Source of the DNA: Isoetes taiwanensis
Lineage: Eukaryota > Streptophyta > Lycopodiopsida > Isoetales > Isoetaceae
DNA length: 64,000 bases
Direction: 5' to 3'
Assembly: GCA_021234155.1 (NCBI GenBank)
Contig: JAJEKV010000040.1
Span: 7,060,438 to 7,124,437 of the forward strand
Part shown: positions 1 to 12,460 of the stretch, piece by piece
Layout of the letters: every line of letters begins with the position of its first letter
How positions within the stretch are numbered: the first letter of the stretch is position 1
Made by a program: the position numbers and the translations under genes
The notes under the pieces: generated by a model
The model's database searches: none
Told to the model about the DNA's origin: nothing
Seen by the model: the letters and a program-made list of their open reading frames with translations, nothing else

Positions 1-716
1 GTAAACCGGGCGTAAAATCGCGGGTAAGCTTCGGCCATGGATCGAATCACCATCCATTTTTGCCAATGCATCATGCATCGGCCATCCCGGATGGCCCATC
101 CGCTATCAGAGGCATGCATCCAAGCCCATGCTATGGATGGGAACCGAAGGAAAGGGATCGCTCACACCAGCTTAAGGAATGGACTCCTGTTGCTATGGAG
201 AATGATGATCCCTCAATCATCACCGCACATTCGCTCTCGCAATGGCACTTGCAACTGCGGGGGCAGGCCGTTTGAAAACCACCAAGTATGATTTGAAGAT
301 GCTATTGTAAAGAAATAAATATTATTTTACGCTATTGTTTTGCCCACGGTTTTATGAAAGTGTTTTTTAGTAATGTGCTCCATTGCTCCAATGTGCTCCA
401 TTTTGAAGATACATGTCAACCTAACAACTTTCTTTTGCTAAGAAAGCCCAACTTATCAAGTTTTTTAGCAAAATCAGTTAAGTATTGTAACTGGATAACC
501 AACCTTAACAGTAAGTATTGTCACATAATCACCCTAACCTAATGTCATATACGTGCATAGAAGTTAACCCTAGACAACCATAGTAGTTAACCTAGTGACA
601 TATGCAAGTGTAATGGTTAGCCTAGACAACCATGTCCAGTGGTAAACCTGGACATGCAAGTGTAATGGTAAACCTGGACAATTAAGTGTAGTGGTAAACC
701 TGAACATGCAAGTCAC
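1..716 (+). mobile_element. Terminal segment of foldback element FB1 (left arm, outer part)
   Basis: This stretch closely matches 36590-37230 (same orientation) and 45010-45790 (reverse complement), the two ends of FB2. It starts within the terminal repeat, so the true end of FB1 lies just outside the window. It holds a GC-richer tip with short inverted motifs around CCATGGATCG and ATGCATCATGCATCGG. An AT-rich stretch follows, then the first units of the 26-bp minisatellite (from about 590). The minisatellite is cut at 716 and resumes at 15596. Open frames here have no recognisable product and are not called as genes. Confidence 0.7.
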
Positions 717-743
717 ATTAGGGCGGATTTGGGGTCTCAAAAC

Positions 744-1770
744 AGCCTCCTATCAGCCATTCCATGTCATATTTCCGCTCCTTTTTTCCCACGCCACCTA
801 GGATACCAAACTCTCATAATTACAGATTTGCTTGGAATATTCTCCCGGAATAAGGGGGATCGCACATTCATGGCGCCATATGTATTTAATTCTGTTGGTT
901 GTCAGACAGACTGATGCAACACGTGGCGCTTCTAAAAAGCCACTTGCATTATAGCATACCGGCAACTCATGACAGTGTCTCTTGGTTTGTCAGATACCAA
1001 GCGTGCACGTCACCGCCTTCTACATTTCAAAATTTGAATGTGTAGGTTGAAGCTTTGTATCAGATCAGACTTTCATTTCGAGGCGCTGCGGCTGCGCCTT
1101 AACCGGGATCTTTACTTCATCCTAATAGAGGCTTCCCGCCCCTACAATTCGAAATTTGAATTTGCTTAATGTATAAAAGCATGGATTGTAGGAGAATGGA
1201 CTTTTCGATTTCCATATGCACGTTGCAAATTTCAAAAACGAGATTAGTACGGACGTTCGGCTCACATGAAGCGAATTGTGTTGGGGCATACAAATTGTAC
1301 ACCTTCATTTTGCGCCGTGCGATCCACGCTGTATGGAAGTTGCTTGTTGTCAAATTAAACTTAAACACAAGGGAGGTCGGCACTTACGTGGTTTTCTCGA
1401 AAAGGGTTTGGAGTGTTTTTTTTTTTTAAATCCCAATTATCGACATAGTGTGACGTAGTATCTTGGTATTAAATAGTATGTTAAATTCGAATCGGTGTTC
1501 ATTTTCAGGTTAAACTCAAATCATATAGGTTTAGGAATAAGGTTAAAAAAGGAAGATATTGGATATTTAGGAATAAGGTTAAAAAATGAAGATATTGGAT
1601 ATGGCTCAAATTTCGAGACATGCACATAATGGCATGTAATGATGGTTTATATGACTAGAATTCGAATCATTCCTACGATTTTCACGTCTAATCCAGCCTA
1701 TATCTATTCCAGCCTAGATTGACGCCCATTCTCCCCCCATTCTCTGCCCAATCTTCGCTAGATCCTTTGC
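744..1770. other. Non-coding part of the nested element
   Basis: I see no convincing gene here. The stretch is AT-rich. A short direct duplication lies at about 1531-1603, where a unit of about 37 bp containing GAATAAGGTTAAAAAA and GAAGATATTGGATA is repeated. The open frames at 1117-1458 overlap each other on both strands and lack family features. Confidence 0.4.
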
Positions 1771-1774
1771 CTAA

Positions 1775-2130
1775 TTTTCGCTAGTCCATCGCCATGAAGA
1801 GATCAGTTCTGTACAGAATTTAGGAGGTGTCCTCCAAGAGGCACCTATTACGGCTGGAAGAGGTGTTCCCTCATTTGTTCCCTCCATTTTGCCCACGGTT
1901 CTTGCTTTGAATGCTTCCGATTTCTCTCGATTCCTCGATGAGGAATCGAGAATGAGGAATCGAGGAAATTCCGGGCTTGAGGAGTTCATCACGAGTGTTC
2001 TTGAAGGGAAAGGAGATTCTTGAGAGAATGAGTGGTCTCCCAAGGAGAAGAAGCCAAAGATGATGAAGTAGATGAAGAAGTTGAAGACGAATCCACTGAC
2101 TTGGGGAGCTCATGGCGTTGCTAAATGGTA
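1775..2130 (+). pseudogene. Unidentified coding-like fragment with acidic tail
   Basis: One plus-strand frame without an ATG stays open from about 1775 to a stop near 2020. It reads as ordinary protein, including LNASDFSRFLDEES and GLEEFITSVLEGKGDS. Shortly downstream, in another frame, is an acidic stretch (KDDEVDEEVEDESTDLG) that ends at a stop. This could be a decayed exon pair of a gene carried by the nested element. I do not recognise the family. The minus-strand frames over the same bases look like shadows. Confidence 0.25.
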
Positions 2131-2149
2131 CATGCATGTTTTTCTTTCT

Positions 2150-3075
2150 TTTCTTAAGCATTCAACTAACTGTTATTTCTTATTTTTTTGTTTTGCGGAT
2201 GGTGAAGCAGGATGAATGAAATTTGTTAGGGCAAAGCACCTCTTTTTTTTTTTTTTCCTTGTTCTTAGCCTCGGCTTGCCTCCAAATTTTAGCCTCCGAC
2301 TTCTTACCATATGATTGCAAGCCTCAAGACTTTTTGTTGTGAATAGTTGAAACCTCCCGCATTTAAATTTACAAAATGATGTTCGATGTAAAGCCATACT
2401 ACCATAAAAAATTTGAATGTAAAAAGTTTTTGCTTCTAATTCCATTTGAATACCCTAACTTGTTTTTTTACTTTGTACATGTTTTGGTGCTTATAGGATT
2501 TGTGTATATGACAAGGGAGGCCTAGTGTAGGCAATTGTGTGAATAGAGTCAATTGGATGAATGTAGGCAATTGTATAAATTTTATGAATGGATGTGAATT
2601 GTATGGAAATATGCAATTTTATGATTGGTTTATACAAAGGGTTTATACATTCTTGAAGTACAAAGGTTGTGGTGTTTGTGTTTAGATACCTCTAATACAA
2701 GAAGTCTTTGACTACTTTTCACAACAGATTCCTTTAAAAATCTATTGCTATTTAAATTATAGCAAAAATGAGTCTTGAAACTCTTTAAGTAGTAGAAGAA
2801 CTCTTTGACTAGTTATCCATTTGATGACCATTTTTTAAGAAAATATGATATGTGACATTCTTATATGCAAACATTCATAAAATTTATGAACATTGAAGGT
2901 CAAAGCCATCCTTGTTTAAAGAGGATTCGTCTGGTGTGATCCTTGCGTAAAAAAGTAAATAGAAACACAAATATTGAACTTACAACTTTACATACTAACA
3001 CTTTATACTTTAAATATGATATTTCTTTCTTTCCTTTTACTTGAAAGCTATTTACTATTCTATTCTATTCTATTT
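2150..3075. other. AT-rich stretch without recognisable gene
   Basis: The sequence is very AT-rich, with a poly-T run near 2243-2258 and short pentamer repeats (TTCTATTCTATTC) near 3057-3075. I found no supported coding region or RNA gene. Confidence 0.4.
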
Positions 3076-3080
3076 TCAAG

Positions 3081-3151
3081 GTGGATCACACCAAGCGAAT
3101 AATACATATGCAAAAAAAAGGGACACACTAAATTCGCATGGTGTGATCCAC
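3081..3151. repeat. Hairpin repeat, copy 1 (GGATCACACCAAGCGAAT type)
   Basis: The arms GTGGATCACACCAAGCGAAT (3081-3100) and ATTCGCATGGTGTGATCCAC (3132-3151) are inverted, with a short AT-rich loop. Related copies lie at 3278-3345 and 13871-13937, and a weaker one at about 14629-14696. The repeat belongs to the 717-15595 element, on both sides of the MULE. Confidence 0.75.
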
Positions 3152-3277
3152 TTTCTTATTTGTTGTCAAATTAAAATTAAACACAAGTACTCATTCCTAT
3201 TTGTATCTAAAATGCTTTACCATTCTTAAGTACATAAGTCATTATCCCTTTTCAAAGAGCATATTATTTTTCAAGAA

Positions 3278-3345
3278 GGATCACACCAAGCGAATAGTAC
3301 ATATGCAACAAAAATGGAACACACTAAATTCGCATCGTGTGATCC
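3278..3345. repeat. Hairpin repeat, copy 2
   Basis: This has the same inverted arms as copy 1, with one mismatch in the right arm (ATTCGCATCGTGTGATCC). The flanks are also repeated (poly-T, then TTTGTTGTCAAATTAAAATTAA). The larger unit is therefore a direct tandem repeat of about 195 bp. Confidence 0.75.
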
Positions 3346-3419
3346 ACTTTCTTATTTGTTGTCAAATTAAAATTAAGCACAAGTACCCCATCTCATTTAA
3401 TGCTTTACCACCCTAAGTG

Positions 3420-4150
3420 GGCTCAGGATAGTCTTACCCTGGTTTGGGGATCAGGAGGTAAACCGATCCTCCGTTATCAGCGAAGGGTCTCGAGCGAGAA
3501 TCGGATTCCCGAGGGACCCCAGTTTGCGTCTTACGACACCGTGAGGGTCACCGCATAAATGCGGGCCCGTCAGGCCCGCCTTGACACATCCGGGACCGTC
3601 CAGGTGGTGTTCCCAGCCTCCACGTTATCCTGCTTGCCCTGATCCACCCTCCGGAATCGCAGGCCTTTGATCAGCCCTCGGGATCCCGCAAACCTGGCCG
3701 ATATGGCGCCCAGATGTCGGTAGGTGGGTGTGATCCCCTCTCGGGATCGCCATCAGCGTGTGATACTCGACCCCATCAGATATCGCTTCATCTGATCCGA
3801 CCTCGGGGTCCACCACCGCGGGCTTCGGTAGATCGAGGGGAGACGGTAAATCCGACCTCGGGATCCGCAGCTACCGCCGGACGTGATTCCTTCCTCAGGG
3901 ATCCTCTACCGATATTCGGCGGACGATATCGGCGCGTTATCCACCGGGATCACACCGGGGGCCGATATCGGCGATCCGATATCCCTTCGTTATCCCCTCG
4001 GGATCACCACCTCCCGGCCGTGATTCCTTCCTCGGGATCCCCACGTCGCATTTGCATGAAAATCGACGGTGGTAGGGATGGAATGATCGTCGCGGCCGAT
4101 TTTGAACATGTCGGCCCATGCGCGGACCAACCATCCCGACCGGACACGGG
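3420..4150. repeat. GC-rich left subterminal region of the MULE
   Basis: The region is much more GC-rich than its surroundings. It is packed with GGGATC/GATCCC words (TCGGGATC, GAGGGGATC) and with GATATCGGC motifs. The right end (about 12930-13604) has the same composition and words in mirror orientation. Such subterminal repeat clusters often bind transposase, but that function is inferred here. The overlapping open frames on both strands reflect composition, not genes. Confidence 0.6.
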
Positions 4151-7100
4151 GCCGTGAAACCACCCTAGGGATCGCACATTTGTCTTCCGAATTTCTTTTT
4201 GACCACGCATATGCAGAGCCGGATGTTGACGGGCCCCTTCGGCTATGGGCGTTTGGGGCCGGAGGAGAAGATATACTGTGTATTTATCCGCTTAAGATCA
4301 TTTTAGGAGGTAAAAAACATTATATCCGGTTCCCTTTCGCCATTCCCGGTGCGTCTTTGCTTAAATATGTGGAGTCACCCCCAATGGCATTTTCACCACA
4401 AAGAACCTACACCGGTTTCCTTAAGAGCACCAAGTTCATCCATTATGGAGGTGGAGAAATGCTTGTGTGGACCTGCTACCTCCCAACAATAGGGTTGAAG
4501 ACTTCATTCTTGGAGAGCAAAGAAATTGTGTGGCACCGTGCAGCTTCTACTTAAGGAGTTCCAATCCCGAGAGGGTGCTAAAGAGGCCAACCAGGGATTC
4601 TTATTTGACTATGAAAAGGTATGTATTTAAAAAACCCTATCCTCTAGTTTAATGTTGTTGTTGTTGTTGTTGTTTATGTAGTAGAAAACATTGTAAGCGT
4701 AAGTATATTTAATTCTTAGATGTACATGCACTACTTTCATGCACTAATTTTGAACACTCAAAATAGGTATTGGTGCACATATGGTCCCCAGGACAAGACT
4801 TTGAACACTCACGTGGTTGCTGATGGACCACGTCAACCTGGCACACGCAGGAAAAGAGTTGAGAGGGGTGAGAGTGTGCGTAGGGGCTGCCACTGCCATT
4901 TTACCATTAGGCAACTCTACCTTCTCCCAGAATGCTCTCAAGTTACTTATTATGGGTTTGAGCATAGAAATCTCCAAGGTGAGCCTTGCCATGGTAAATT
5001 TGTTGACGAGAGAAAGGTATCGATTCAAGCTAGCACCGTGGATCTCACAGAATTGAGGGAATGGGTTAGAAAAGCTCGCGTGCATTGGCACACCCTTACC
5101 TAAGTGTTATGAACATGCACGAGGAGAGGTGGAGATTTAAAGTAGATGTGCATGGCAAGGATAGTTTGTGTAGGGATGACATTTGAAGATTAGGGATGTT
5201 TACAACATTGAGAAGAGTGTTGTTAGAAACACTTGGAAGCTACATGAAGACCTTCCCACTAGCATCAACATGTGGGTGCAACAACATCTAGAGTCAGTGT
5301 TCTTGTATGAACATGGTGACACGTTCAATTGGGAGTGATGACTCCAATCCAAAGAGAGGCAATGCTGAAATTTGGAAAGAATAGGGACCATTGCATGGAT
5401 GCAACCTTCAAAACTAATGACAAGAGGTACACTCTAAGAGTTCATTTCCATTCTAGATCTTTTCCATAGTCACTTTAAAATGGCTATAGTAGTTGGTTTC
5501 AATCATGCAATGACATCTATTGGTTTAAAATTCAAGATGCAATGATGACTATTGGTTTCAATTATGCAGGTACTATCTTTTTACACTCATTGCCTTCGAT
5601 GACCATTGCAATGGCATGCCATTGGCATATGTCATAACCAATTCTCAAAAAAGTAGGGCTATAACTAAGTGGTTGAAAGCAAGAAAGGATTCATTATGCG
5701 GGATGATCCGGATGGCACCCTTCTTGCATCATAACCGACGATGCGATCTTCGGAAATCAAGGCGGTAAAAAAATGTAAGTGATGCCCCGCAATTTTCCCC
5801 AAGTTATACTTTCTTGCATACTTTCTAACACTAACACTTGTAGGTTTTCCCAAACGCGTGCACTGTGCAAATATGCATTTGGCATGTGAGAAGAGCCCTG
5901 GATTAAGTGGCTAAGCAAAAAATGTAAGGAGTAAGGTGCATAGAAATGAAATGTTCAAGGAGCTAGGGAATATAATGTACAAGAGGAGGGTCCTGTGAGG
6001 GGACAATGAGTATGGTCATGAGTAAGGGAAGAAGCTGTTAGGAAAGAGGCTATCAAGAGATTGGAAGAGTTGGTGAGGAAGTATCCTCAATACCCTAAAT
6101 TGTCGCCTACATGAGTAAGGAGTGGACTAAGAACATATGTGAATGGGTATTGGCTACAAGAATGTACATGCACTCCAATCAAGAGACCAATGCTGCCATA
6201 GAGGCATGGCATGCTGCCCTTAAGTTGCGCCTAGGCATATGTAAACGTGCACCGAGAGGGAGAATTGATTGGTTGCTCTACATTCTCACTAACAATGTGG
6301 AGACACACATGGCTTATATGAGGTAACATTTACATATCACTATTTACCTTGCAAATTTACCTTTGCAAATGGTTGATATATAGCTATGTTCTAGGTCTAT
6401 GAAGGAACATGGATTTGTAGTGAACACCTCACGAGGGAACAAATAGTAGAGTGTAATTAGAGGGCTTCGGAGAATTCTTACTCTAACAAGTCACAATTAC
6501 CAACTCGAGGAGGGCGAGGCTGAAGTGCAAACCGAAGCGCACTCTTGGACGGGGGTCTGTACTTTGTTGCTTTGGAGCACACAAGAATTGGGCATGTTGT
6601 GATTGCCCCTTGGGGAGCCAAGGGTAATCTATGTAAGCATCAGTGAAAGTTATGCAAATGCTTGGCAATTCTGAGGGATCAAGATCTCTTACAGTGCTGG
6701 GTTCCCAATATGGGACAATAGGTGGGGCATGGACCACTGGAAGGCACATCTGGCCGTGCAAGAGAGTTGTGGAGACCAGGGGATGGGAGGTGCTTGAGAT
6801 AGCAACGCCTGGGGAAGAGTCTCCCTTGCAAACAAGCAATCAAGTGGACTTGAACAAGACTCAGGCCTCCTTGGAGGCTGTGAATTGCTAGAGTGATGTC
6901 TAGGGCTCAAAAAAAGATCCTAACATTTTAGTTGCAACCGATTCTCTCATGAGGCTGACTCGACTTTAGACTTGAGAAGATGGATGACATAGTTGGCACG
7001 AAAGCACTAATATATCAACTCTACGAACTTACCTTGGAGGTGAATTGTGGTACTAGCTTGTCACTATTTGAAGCATTGTTATAGAACTTGGAAAACATAA

Positions 7101-7170
7101 GGTGAAGAAAGCAAGGAAGAGTTGGAAAGAAACTTCGATGGATGGAGGCTTCATGCAAGGCACCATGATT
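4102..7170 (+). pseudogene. MULE transposase (FAR1-like finger, DDE core, SWIM finger), decayed
   Basis: The recognisable parts occur in order. About 4764-5100 encodes a cysteine/histidine-rich N-terminal DNA-binding module (RRGCHCHFTIRQLYL, then FEHRNLQGEPCHG). About 5577-5650 reads LFTLIAFDDHCNGMPLAYV, the first catalytic Asp region. ITDDAIFG near 5730 is the second, in a different frame. NQETNAAIEAWHAALKLRL (6178-6234) has the spacing of the catalytic Glu region. About 6597-6660 gives CDCPWGAKGNLCKH, a CxCx(n)CxH SWIM zinc finger, but split by frameshifts. Probable introns end at TAG/GCAG near 4763 and 5568. Frameshifts and stops mean it is not functional as read. The assignment to the MULE transposase family rests on these motifs and the 9-bp target duplication. 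Confidence 0.8.
4654..4674. repeat. (TTG)n microsatellite
   Basis: Seven copies of TTG inside a probable intron of the MULE transposase gene. Confidence 0.9.
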
Positions 7171-7316
7171 CCCAAATTCGGGACTGAAACATGACTCTAA
7201 TCGAGAACATGACTTTTATTTCTCAATCTTTCAATGAATATCACTAAATGTAATGTTTAAATGTTCTAAGGTAATGGTAAATGGTAAATGGTAAATGTTA
7301 TGTAATGGTAAATGTT

Positions 7317-8165
7317 TCCCCCAAGGTATCATGGTTCTAAGGTTATCATTTTAATCCCGTCCTTGCTTTGGTGATCCCGAGCATGGGATCACGTGTGGTG
7401 ATCCCCACCTCCGGATCACGCAGCAAATGGACGGGATTATTTTTAATTTTTTTCACCTAAGGTACAATGGTTCTAGGGTTATCAATTTAATCCCATCTCC
7501 CTTTGGTGATCCGGGAGGATGGGATCACGTGTGGTGATCCCCACCTCGGGATCACCAGTGGGGGACGAGATTATTTTTTAATTTTTCACCCTAAGGTACA
7601 ATGGTTCTAGGGTTATCAATTTAATCCGCCCTGTTGGTGATCCCGGGAGGATGGGATCACGTGTGGTGATCCCCACCTCCGGGATCACCGCAAAGTGAGA
7701 CGGATTATTTTTAATTTTTTTTCCCCCAACGCATACAATGGTTCTAAAGGTTATCATTTTAATCATTTTGGATGGTGATCCGGGAGGATGGGATCACGTG
7801 TGGTGATCCCCACCTCCCAGGGATCACCAAAGCAAGTGGACGGGATTATTTTTTAATTTTTTTCCCCAACGCATAATGGTTCTAAGGTTACCATTTTAAT
7901 CCCGTCCCTTCTTTGGTGATCCCGAGGAGGATGGGATCACGTGTGGTGATCCCCACCTCGGGGATCTCCAACAACGAACGGATTCATTTTTTAATTTTTT
8001 TCCCTAAGGTACAATGGTTCTAAGGTTATCATTTTAATCCCGGCCCTTTCTTTGGTGATCGGGAGGATGGGATTACGTGTGGTGATCCCACCTCGGGATC
8101 ACCGGCCCAGCGGGACGGGATTCATTTTTTATTTTTTTTTCTCCCCCTAAGGTACCATGGTTCTA
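7317..8165. repeat. Tandem array of six palindromic hairpin units (about 137-bp period)
   Basis: Six units recur at about 137 bp, anchored by ATGGGATCACGTGTGGTG near 7383, 7519, 7651, 7788, 7931 and 8067 (the last reads ATGGGATTACG). Each unit is an inverted repeat. CCCGTCC...GGTGATCCC is mirrored by GGGATCACC...GGACGGG, so a GC-rich stem sits between AT-rich linkers (TTTTTAATTTTTT). Units are joined by a conserved AAGGTACAATGGTTCTA. The inverted symmetry recalls MITEs arrayed in tandem. Confidence 0.85.
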
Positions 8166-8279
8166 AGGTCTATTTATTTCCTAATGGTTTAATTCAATTC
8201 ATTTGCATGTTTCAAATGGATCATAAGTTACAATGGGGCCTTACAATGGCCTAAAAGCGACATTCTAATTCCAAATCAT

Positions 8280-11200
8280 TACGAATCAACATCAAGAATT
8301 GCCATGCCTTCCGCCCGGACGCCCTCAGTTGATATCCGGCACACCACAGGGGTAGTGTCCACATGATGTGATCAAGATGTCGCATAAAGATGGATCAGAC
8401 CCTCTAGGACTTCCCTAATTAGAACCTTCTTCGCGACCCTCAGGCAAAGCATACATTTCCTCGGCTGAGGCTTTTTAGGGTGTTGCCTTCCCGGACAATG
8501 TCCAGTAGCTAGCAAATTCTTCAAAGCCTTGCCCTGGATAATGCACTTCTTCAATTTTCAAAGCAATGCTTTGTGGCTTGGCCGCCGGGATCATTGTCCA
8601 GAGGCCTAGGGGTCTCTCTGTTGTATTCCCCATTCTCCACGGTCTCTGCATGAACCATGGGGGATCATGCAAAGATGGTTGAAAAGATTAGTATGAAAGT
8701 AGAACATAAAATGTGAAGGAAGACAACAACATGCTTACTTTGGAGCGTTTTGATCTTTGTCGGGTTGAGGCGAGATCTAGCCCCACTTCCTCCCGAATTT
8801 CATTCAAGTGGACGAGAATATCCTCAAGGTGTGGGCATTGATGGTGCGCCTTTGCCACTTTGTGGCTTGCGTCCGGGTCCTCACCATCCATCACTTAGCT
8901 CTCCCGAACTCAATTGAAACCAAGCCCCAACTTACTTTCTAGCAAGAACCACTAAGGCAAGGGTATATATAGACTCATGAATCAATGGGTTGTACTATCC
9001 GATTTGTACAAGCGGTTAACCCTTGATTTCAATTTGTAATGGTAAAAGTGGTAAAGTGGACCTTTTTTCAATGGCTAGGTACCTCTATTATTTTTTTTGG
9101 ACGTGGGGATCAGGAGGACGGAATCCACGCTTTGGGGATCCCGGGAGGGATCGGGATGGATTCTGGTGGTGATCCCCACCTCCGGGATCACCGGATGGCG
9201 GACCCAGCCTTTTTTTCTAAGGCTCTATGGTTCTAAGGTTTTCGGGATTTATTCCCGTCAGCGATCCGGTGATCCGTGAGGTGGGGATCACCACTAGTGA
9301 TCCCAACCTCGGGATCACCGATGCGGACGGACTTTATTTTTTTTCCCTCGCTTATTTGGGTACAATGGTTATATTCCCGTCCGCTACTTGGTGATCCCGA
9401 GAGATGGGGATCACCACCTCCGGGATCACCGGATGGTGGACGAGCCTTTTTTCTAAGGCTCTATGGTGCTAAGCTTTTCAAATTTATTCCCGTCAGGATC
9501 GGTGATCCCTGAGGTCGGGATCACTTTTATTTTCTTTTTTCGCCTATTAGGTACAATGGTTATATTCCCGTCAGCATCCGGTGATCCCGGTGGGGATCAC
9601 CATGGCTTTTCAATTTATTCGTTCTAAGCACATCCGGTGATCAAGGAGGTGGGGATCACTAGTAGTGATCCCCACCCGAGGATCACCGATCGCGACCGGA
9701 CTTATTTTTTTTCCCCCGCCTATTAGGTACAATGGTTATATTCCGTCAGCCATCCGGTGATCCAGGAGGTGGGGGATCACCATGGTGATCCGGAGGTGTC
9801 GGGGATCACCGGATGGGAGACGAGCCTTTTTTTTCTAAGGCTCTATGGTTCTAAGGTTTTGAATTTATTCCCGCCCTCCGGGATCGTACACACAATATTG
9901 TTTTTTTTTTTTGTGTTTGTCTTTTCCATTGGTTGTTTTAATATTTGCCTCCACGGGATCCCGGAGGTGTTCAAACGGGATCCGAGAGCTATTCAAGTTT
10001 GGGGATCCCAGAGGTGTTCAAATTCCCAAACATCTATGGCCAACATCATTATGAATTGAGGGGATACAGATTGATTCGGGAGTAAACCCGGATAAGGAAA
10101 AACAAAAGCTATTTCCCACATCAATTAACCATTTCGAAACTGTCATATTTTACAATCATAGCAAAAATTTACATGTTGAACAAGGATCAAAAAGTTTTTT
10201 TTCATTATGGACCATTCAAAGATCAAACGGGTCCACGGGCCGATCAATTGGTTGCTACCCTCGGGCAAGTAGAAGGTTGATTTTCCCGCTTTTAGGCGGT
10301 CACTTAACTTCAAGTAAAGATGACTTTGAAGCTTGTCCTCAAATTGTCCATGTCTTCTTTGGCAAAACCGGTCCCTGTGGATCACCATCGTACCACGATA
10401 GATTATAAATGGACACTAAATAAATTTGCTGATCAAGAAAGATAAGATAAGACATAGACAACTCACATCTATATCCTTCATGTAGATTTCTTTGATGAAT
10501 TTACGCACACAACCAATAACATAGATGCCACAATCTGGTTGTTGTGTTGCTGTGGAGCTTCCATCAAGATTCTTGGTGCATTATGCAATGCCGATGCCTC
10601 GTGCCTCCACCTCTTAAATACATCACTTAAAAACACGCAATTCAAGGCATTAGAAGATAGGCTATGAATGAATAGTTACCAAATTTTGCATTCACAAAGT
10701 GATGAACCGGCGTGTTGGAGCATGGAGGGATCAAAGGAATCGAAGTGCAATATGCAAGGGCAAAGGCTTCTTCAATTTACGGCATGCCAAAGGATCGACC
10801 ACCAAAATGAGCAGGGCTCCAAAGTAGCCCTTCGCATAGGACAAGCTGCCATCAATTCAAAACCGAGAACTAAAAAGGCAATAAAAATCCACTTCCCAAA
10901 CCCAATTTACGGCATTGACCGGGTATGTAGTAGAACGTGCATCTTGGATTTTCCACACGGCCTTGCCAAGGGGATCGAATTAGCTTGACGAAGCGCTCAT
11001 AGGCACTACAGAGGCCTGGTTTTTGTGCCATTTAGAAACAGCCAAAAGCAGCGAGGTGGAGGAAGACATGATGGCGGCGTTTTTGGTGAGGAATTGAGTG
11101 TGCAAGAACCGCCAAAGCTCAACTTAGCATACCATGCAAGAAATAAAAACAAAGACAACACACATACAAATTAAATAGGCTCCTAGGCAGTCGGCATCGA

Positions 11201-12460
11201 TCTCTCGAATCTTCAATCACAGGGTCACCCGGAATAGTCGAGAATTTTCGTACCTCTGTCTCGAGATGTGGAATTCAACATCGGATGATTTGTCGCCCAC
11301 CTTCAGGAGGACTTTGAACCACAATTGGATAATCCGGAGAAAATCTAAAGCGCCAAAGCTCCTTTCTAATCCCTCCATCATATAATTTTAGAGATTCAAA
11401 GAAGTGGAGGTCCGGCATATACAAATACCACATTTTTATCTTGCTCGGCTCCGGGAGCCAATTCATACGCATTTTGGGCTCCTCCTCCTCCTCGATTCTT
11501 CATGCACAATATAGTTTGAGCCATCAAATCAGATCCCTCCGTGCCTCTGCACAAAAGTCCGCTTCCTTGGGGTCACCAGAGACTTGGGCTATTGAATTTG
11601 GGGTTTTGGGAGGAGGTGAATTAAAATCAAGCGTATCTTGGCGACTTCAAACTCCGTGACTCACATCGTCTTCGGCCCAACTGGTGCTGTTCATAGCTCA
11701 AATCACCAAACAAATCCTTCTCATCCAAATTGCCATGCTTGCCCCTAATCCTTTTCCTTGATTTCCCTTATCCGCTCTACGCATTTCTAGTTACGTGGCC
11801 TCCTTTCTCACTTTTCTGGTTTATAAACTCGGCTCAGACGTGTCATCCAAAAGGCCGAGGGCTTATTTGCTCATCGCCATACGCCTCTGCTGCCTTGCCC
11901 TTGCCCTCAAGTTTTCGTCTCAGTTGTGGCTAAATTTGAAGTCGGGGTCAAGAGATCTCTCCACTTATCTTCCCATAATCTCTAACCCTCACCTCGTGCC
12001 TTGTTCTTGAATTCGACCCCTGCATCCGGAAGCCCTCATAATTTTGCCATAATTGATGCACCCCTGAACCTATGATTCTCGGTTCGATCTTCCCGGCTTT
12101 GTAGTTTTGCTGCGATCCACCGAACTGCAACGCGCCATTTTCGTGACTTTGATCATTTTGTAGTCCTTCAAAATTTCTTGATGGTCGGTTCCTCGTTTGG
12201 ATTGGCGTTAAAACATTCAATATTACTTTTAGGGGCCTCATCCCCTCATCCGCATTTTTAGCATTCTTTAGATCATCTCGCTTTTTTCGTGGCATTGGCC
12301 ATCAACTGAAACCCCTCGTCCCTCGGCAAAGCGAGGGTATTCTTACGTGGTGAAGCCCTTAGCTCTTGCTTCGCCCTTAATCTCTTCTTGTTGTTGGGAT
12401 TGAACCTCTTGGTGGATTCAATCGAGCAATATCTTTGAGGCGGTCGGGCAATGGCCAAGC
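8280..12460 (-). pseudogene. Second MULE-borne gene, unknown product, multi-exon and decayed
   Basis: Protein-like minus-strand segments run from about 12460 down to 8280. A basic first segment (12458-12273) contains NPNNKKRLRAKQELR. A frame at 12295-11948 contains VHQLWQNYEGFRMQGS. Another at 11472-11275 has MYLYMPDLHFFESLKLYD-like text (read as WYLYMPDLHFFESLKLYDG) and RFRFSPDYPIVVQ. About 10980-10690 gives FDPLGKAVWKIQDARS and IDGSLSYAKGYFGALL. At 10388-10143 there is HLYLKLSDRLKAGKSTFYL, and 8891-8735 contains HLEDILVHLNEIREEVGLD. They look like exons of one gene facing the transposase gene. I do not recognise the family. It could be an accessory MULE gene or a captured host gene. Frame breaks suggest decay. 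Confidence 0.45.
9090..9880. repeat. Second array of palindromic GGTGATCC hairpins
   Basis: Two related hairpin types alternate. Anchors are GGTACAATGGTTATATTCCC near 9359, 9550 and 9727, and TCTAAGGCTCTATGGT near 9219, 9447 and 9836. Stems again pair GGTGATCC with GGATCACC, with loops such as CACTAGTG or CATGG. The array shares linker words with the 7317-8165 array but is less regular. It lies within the span of the minus-strand gene, probably inside an intron. Confidence 0.75.

Noticed and set aside
3625-4210. Open frames on both strands of the GC-rich MULE end as genes
   Set aside because: High GC and repeated GATCCC words leave few stops on either strand. The frames overlap each other and show no domain.
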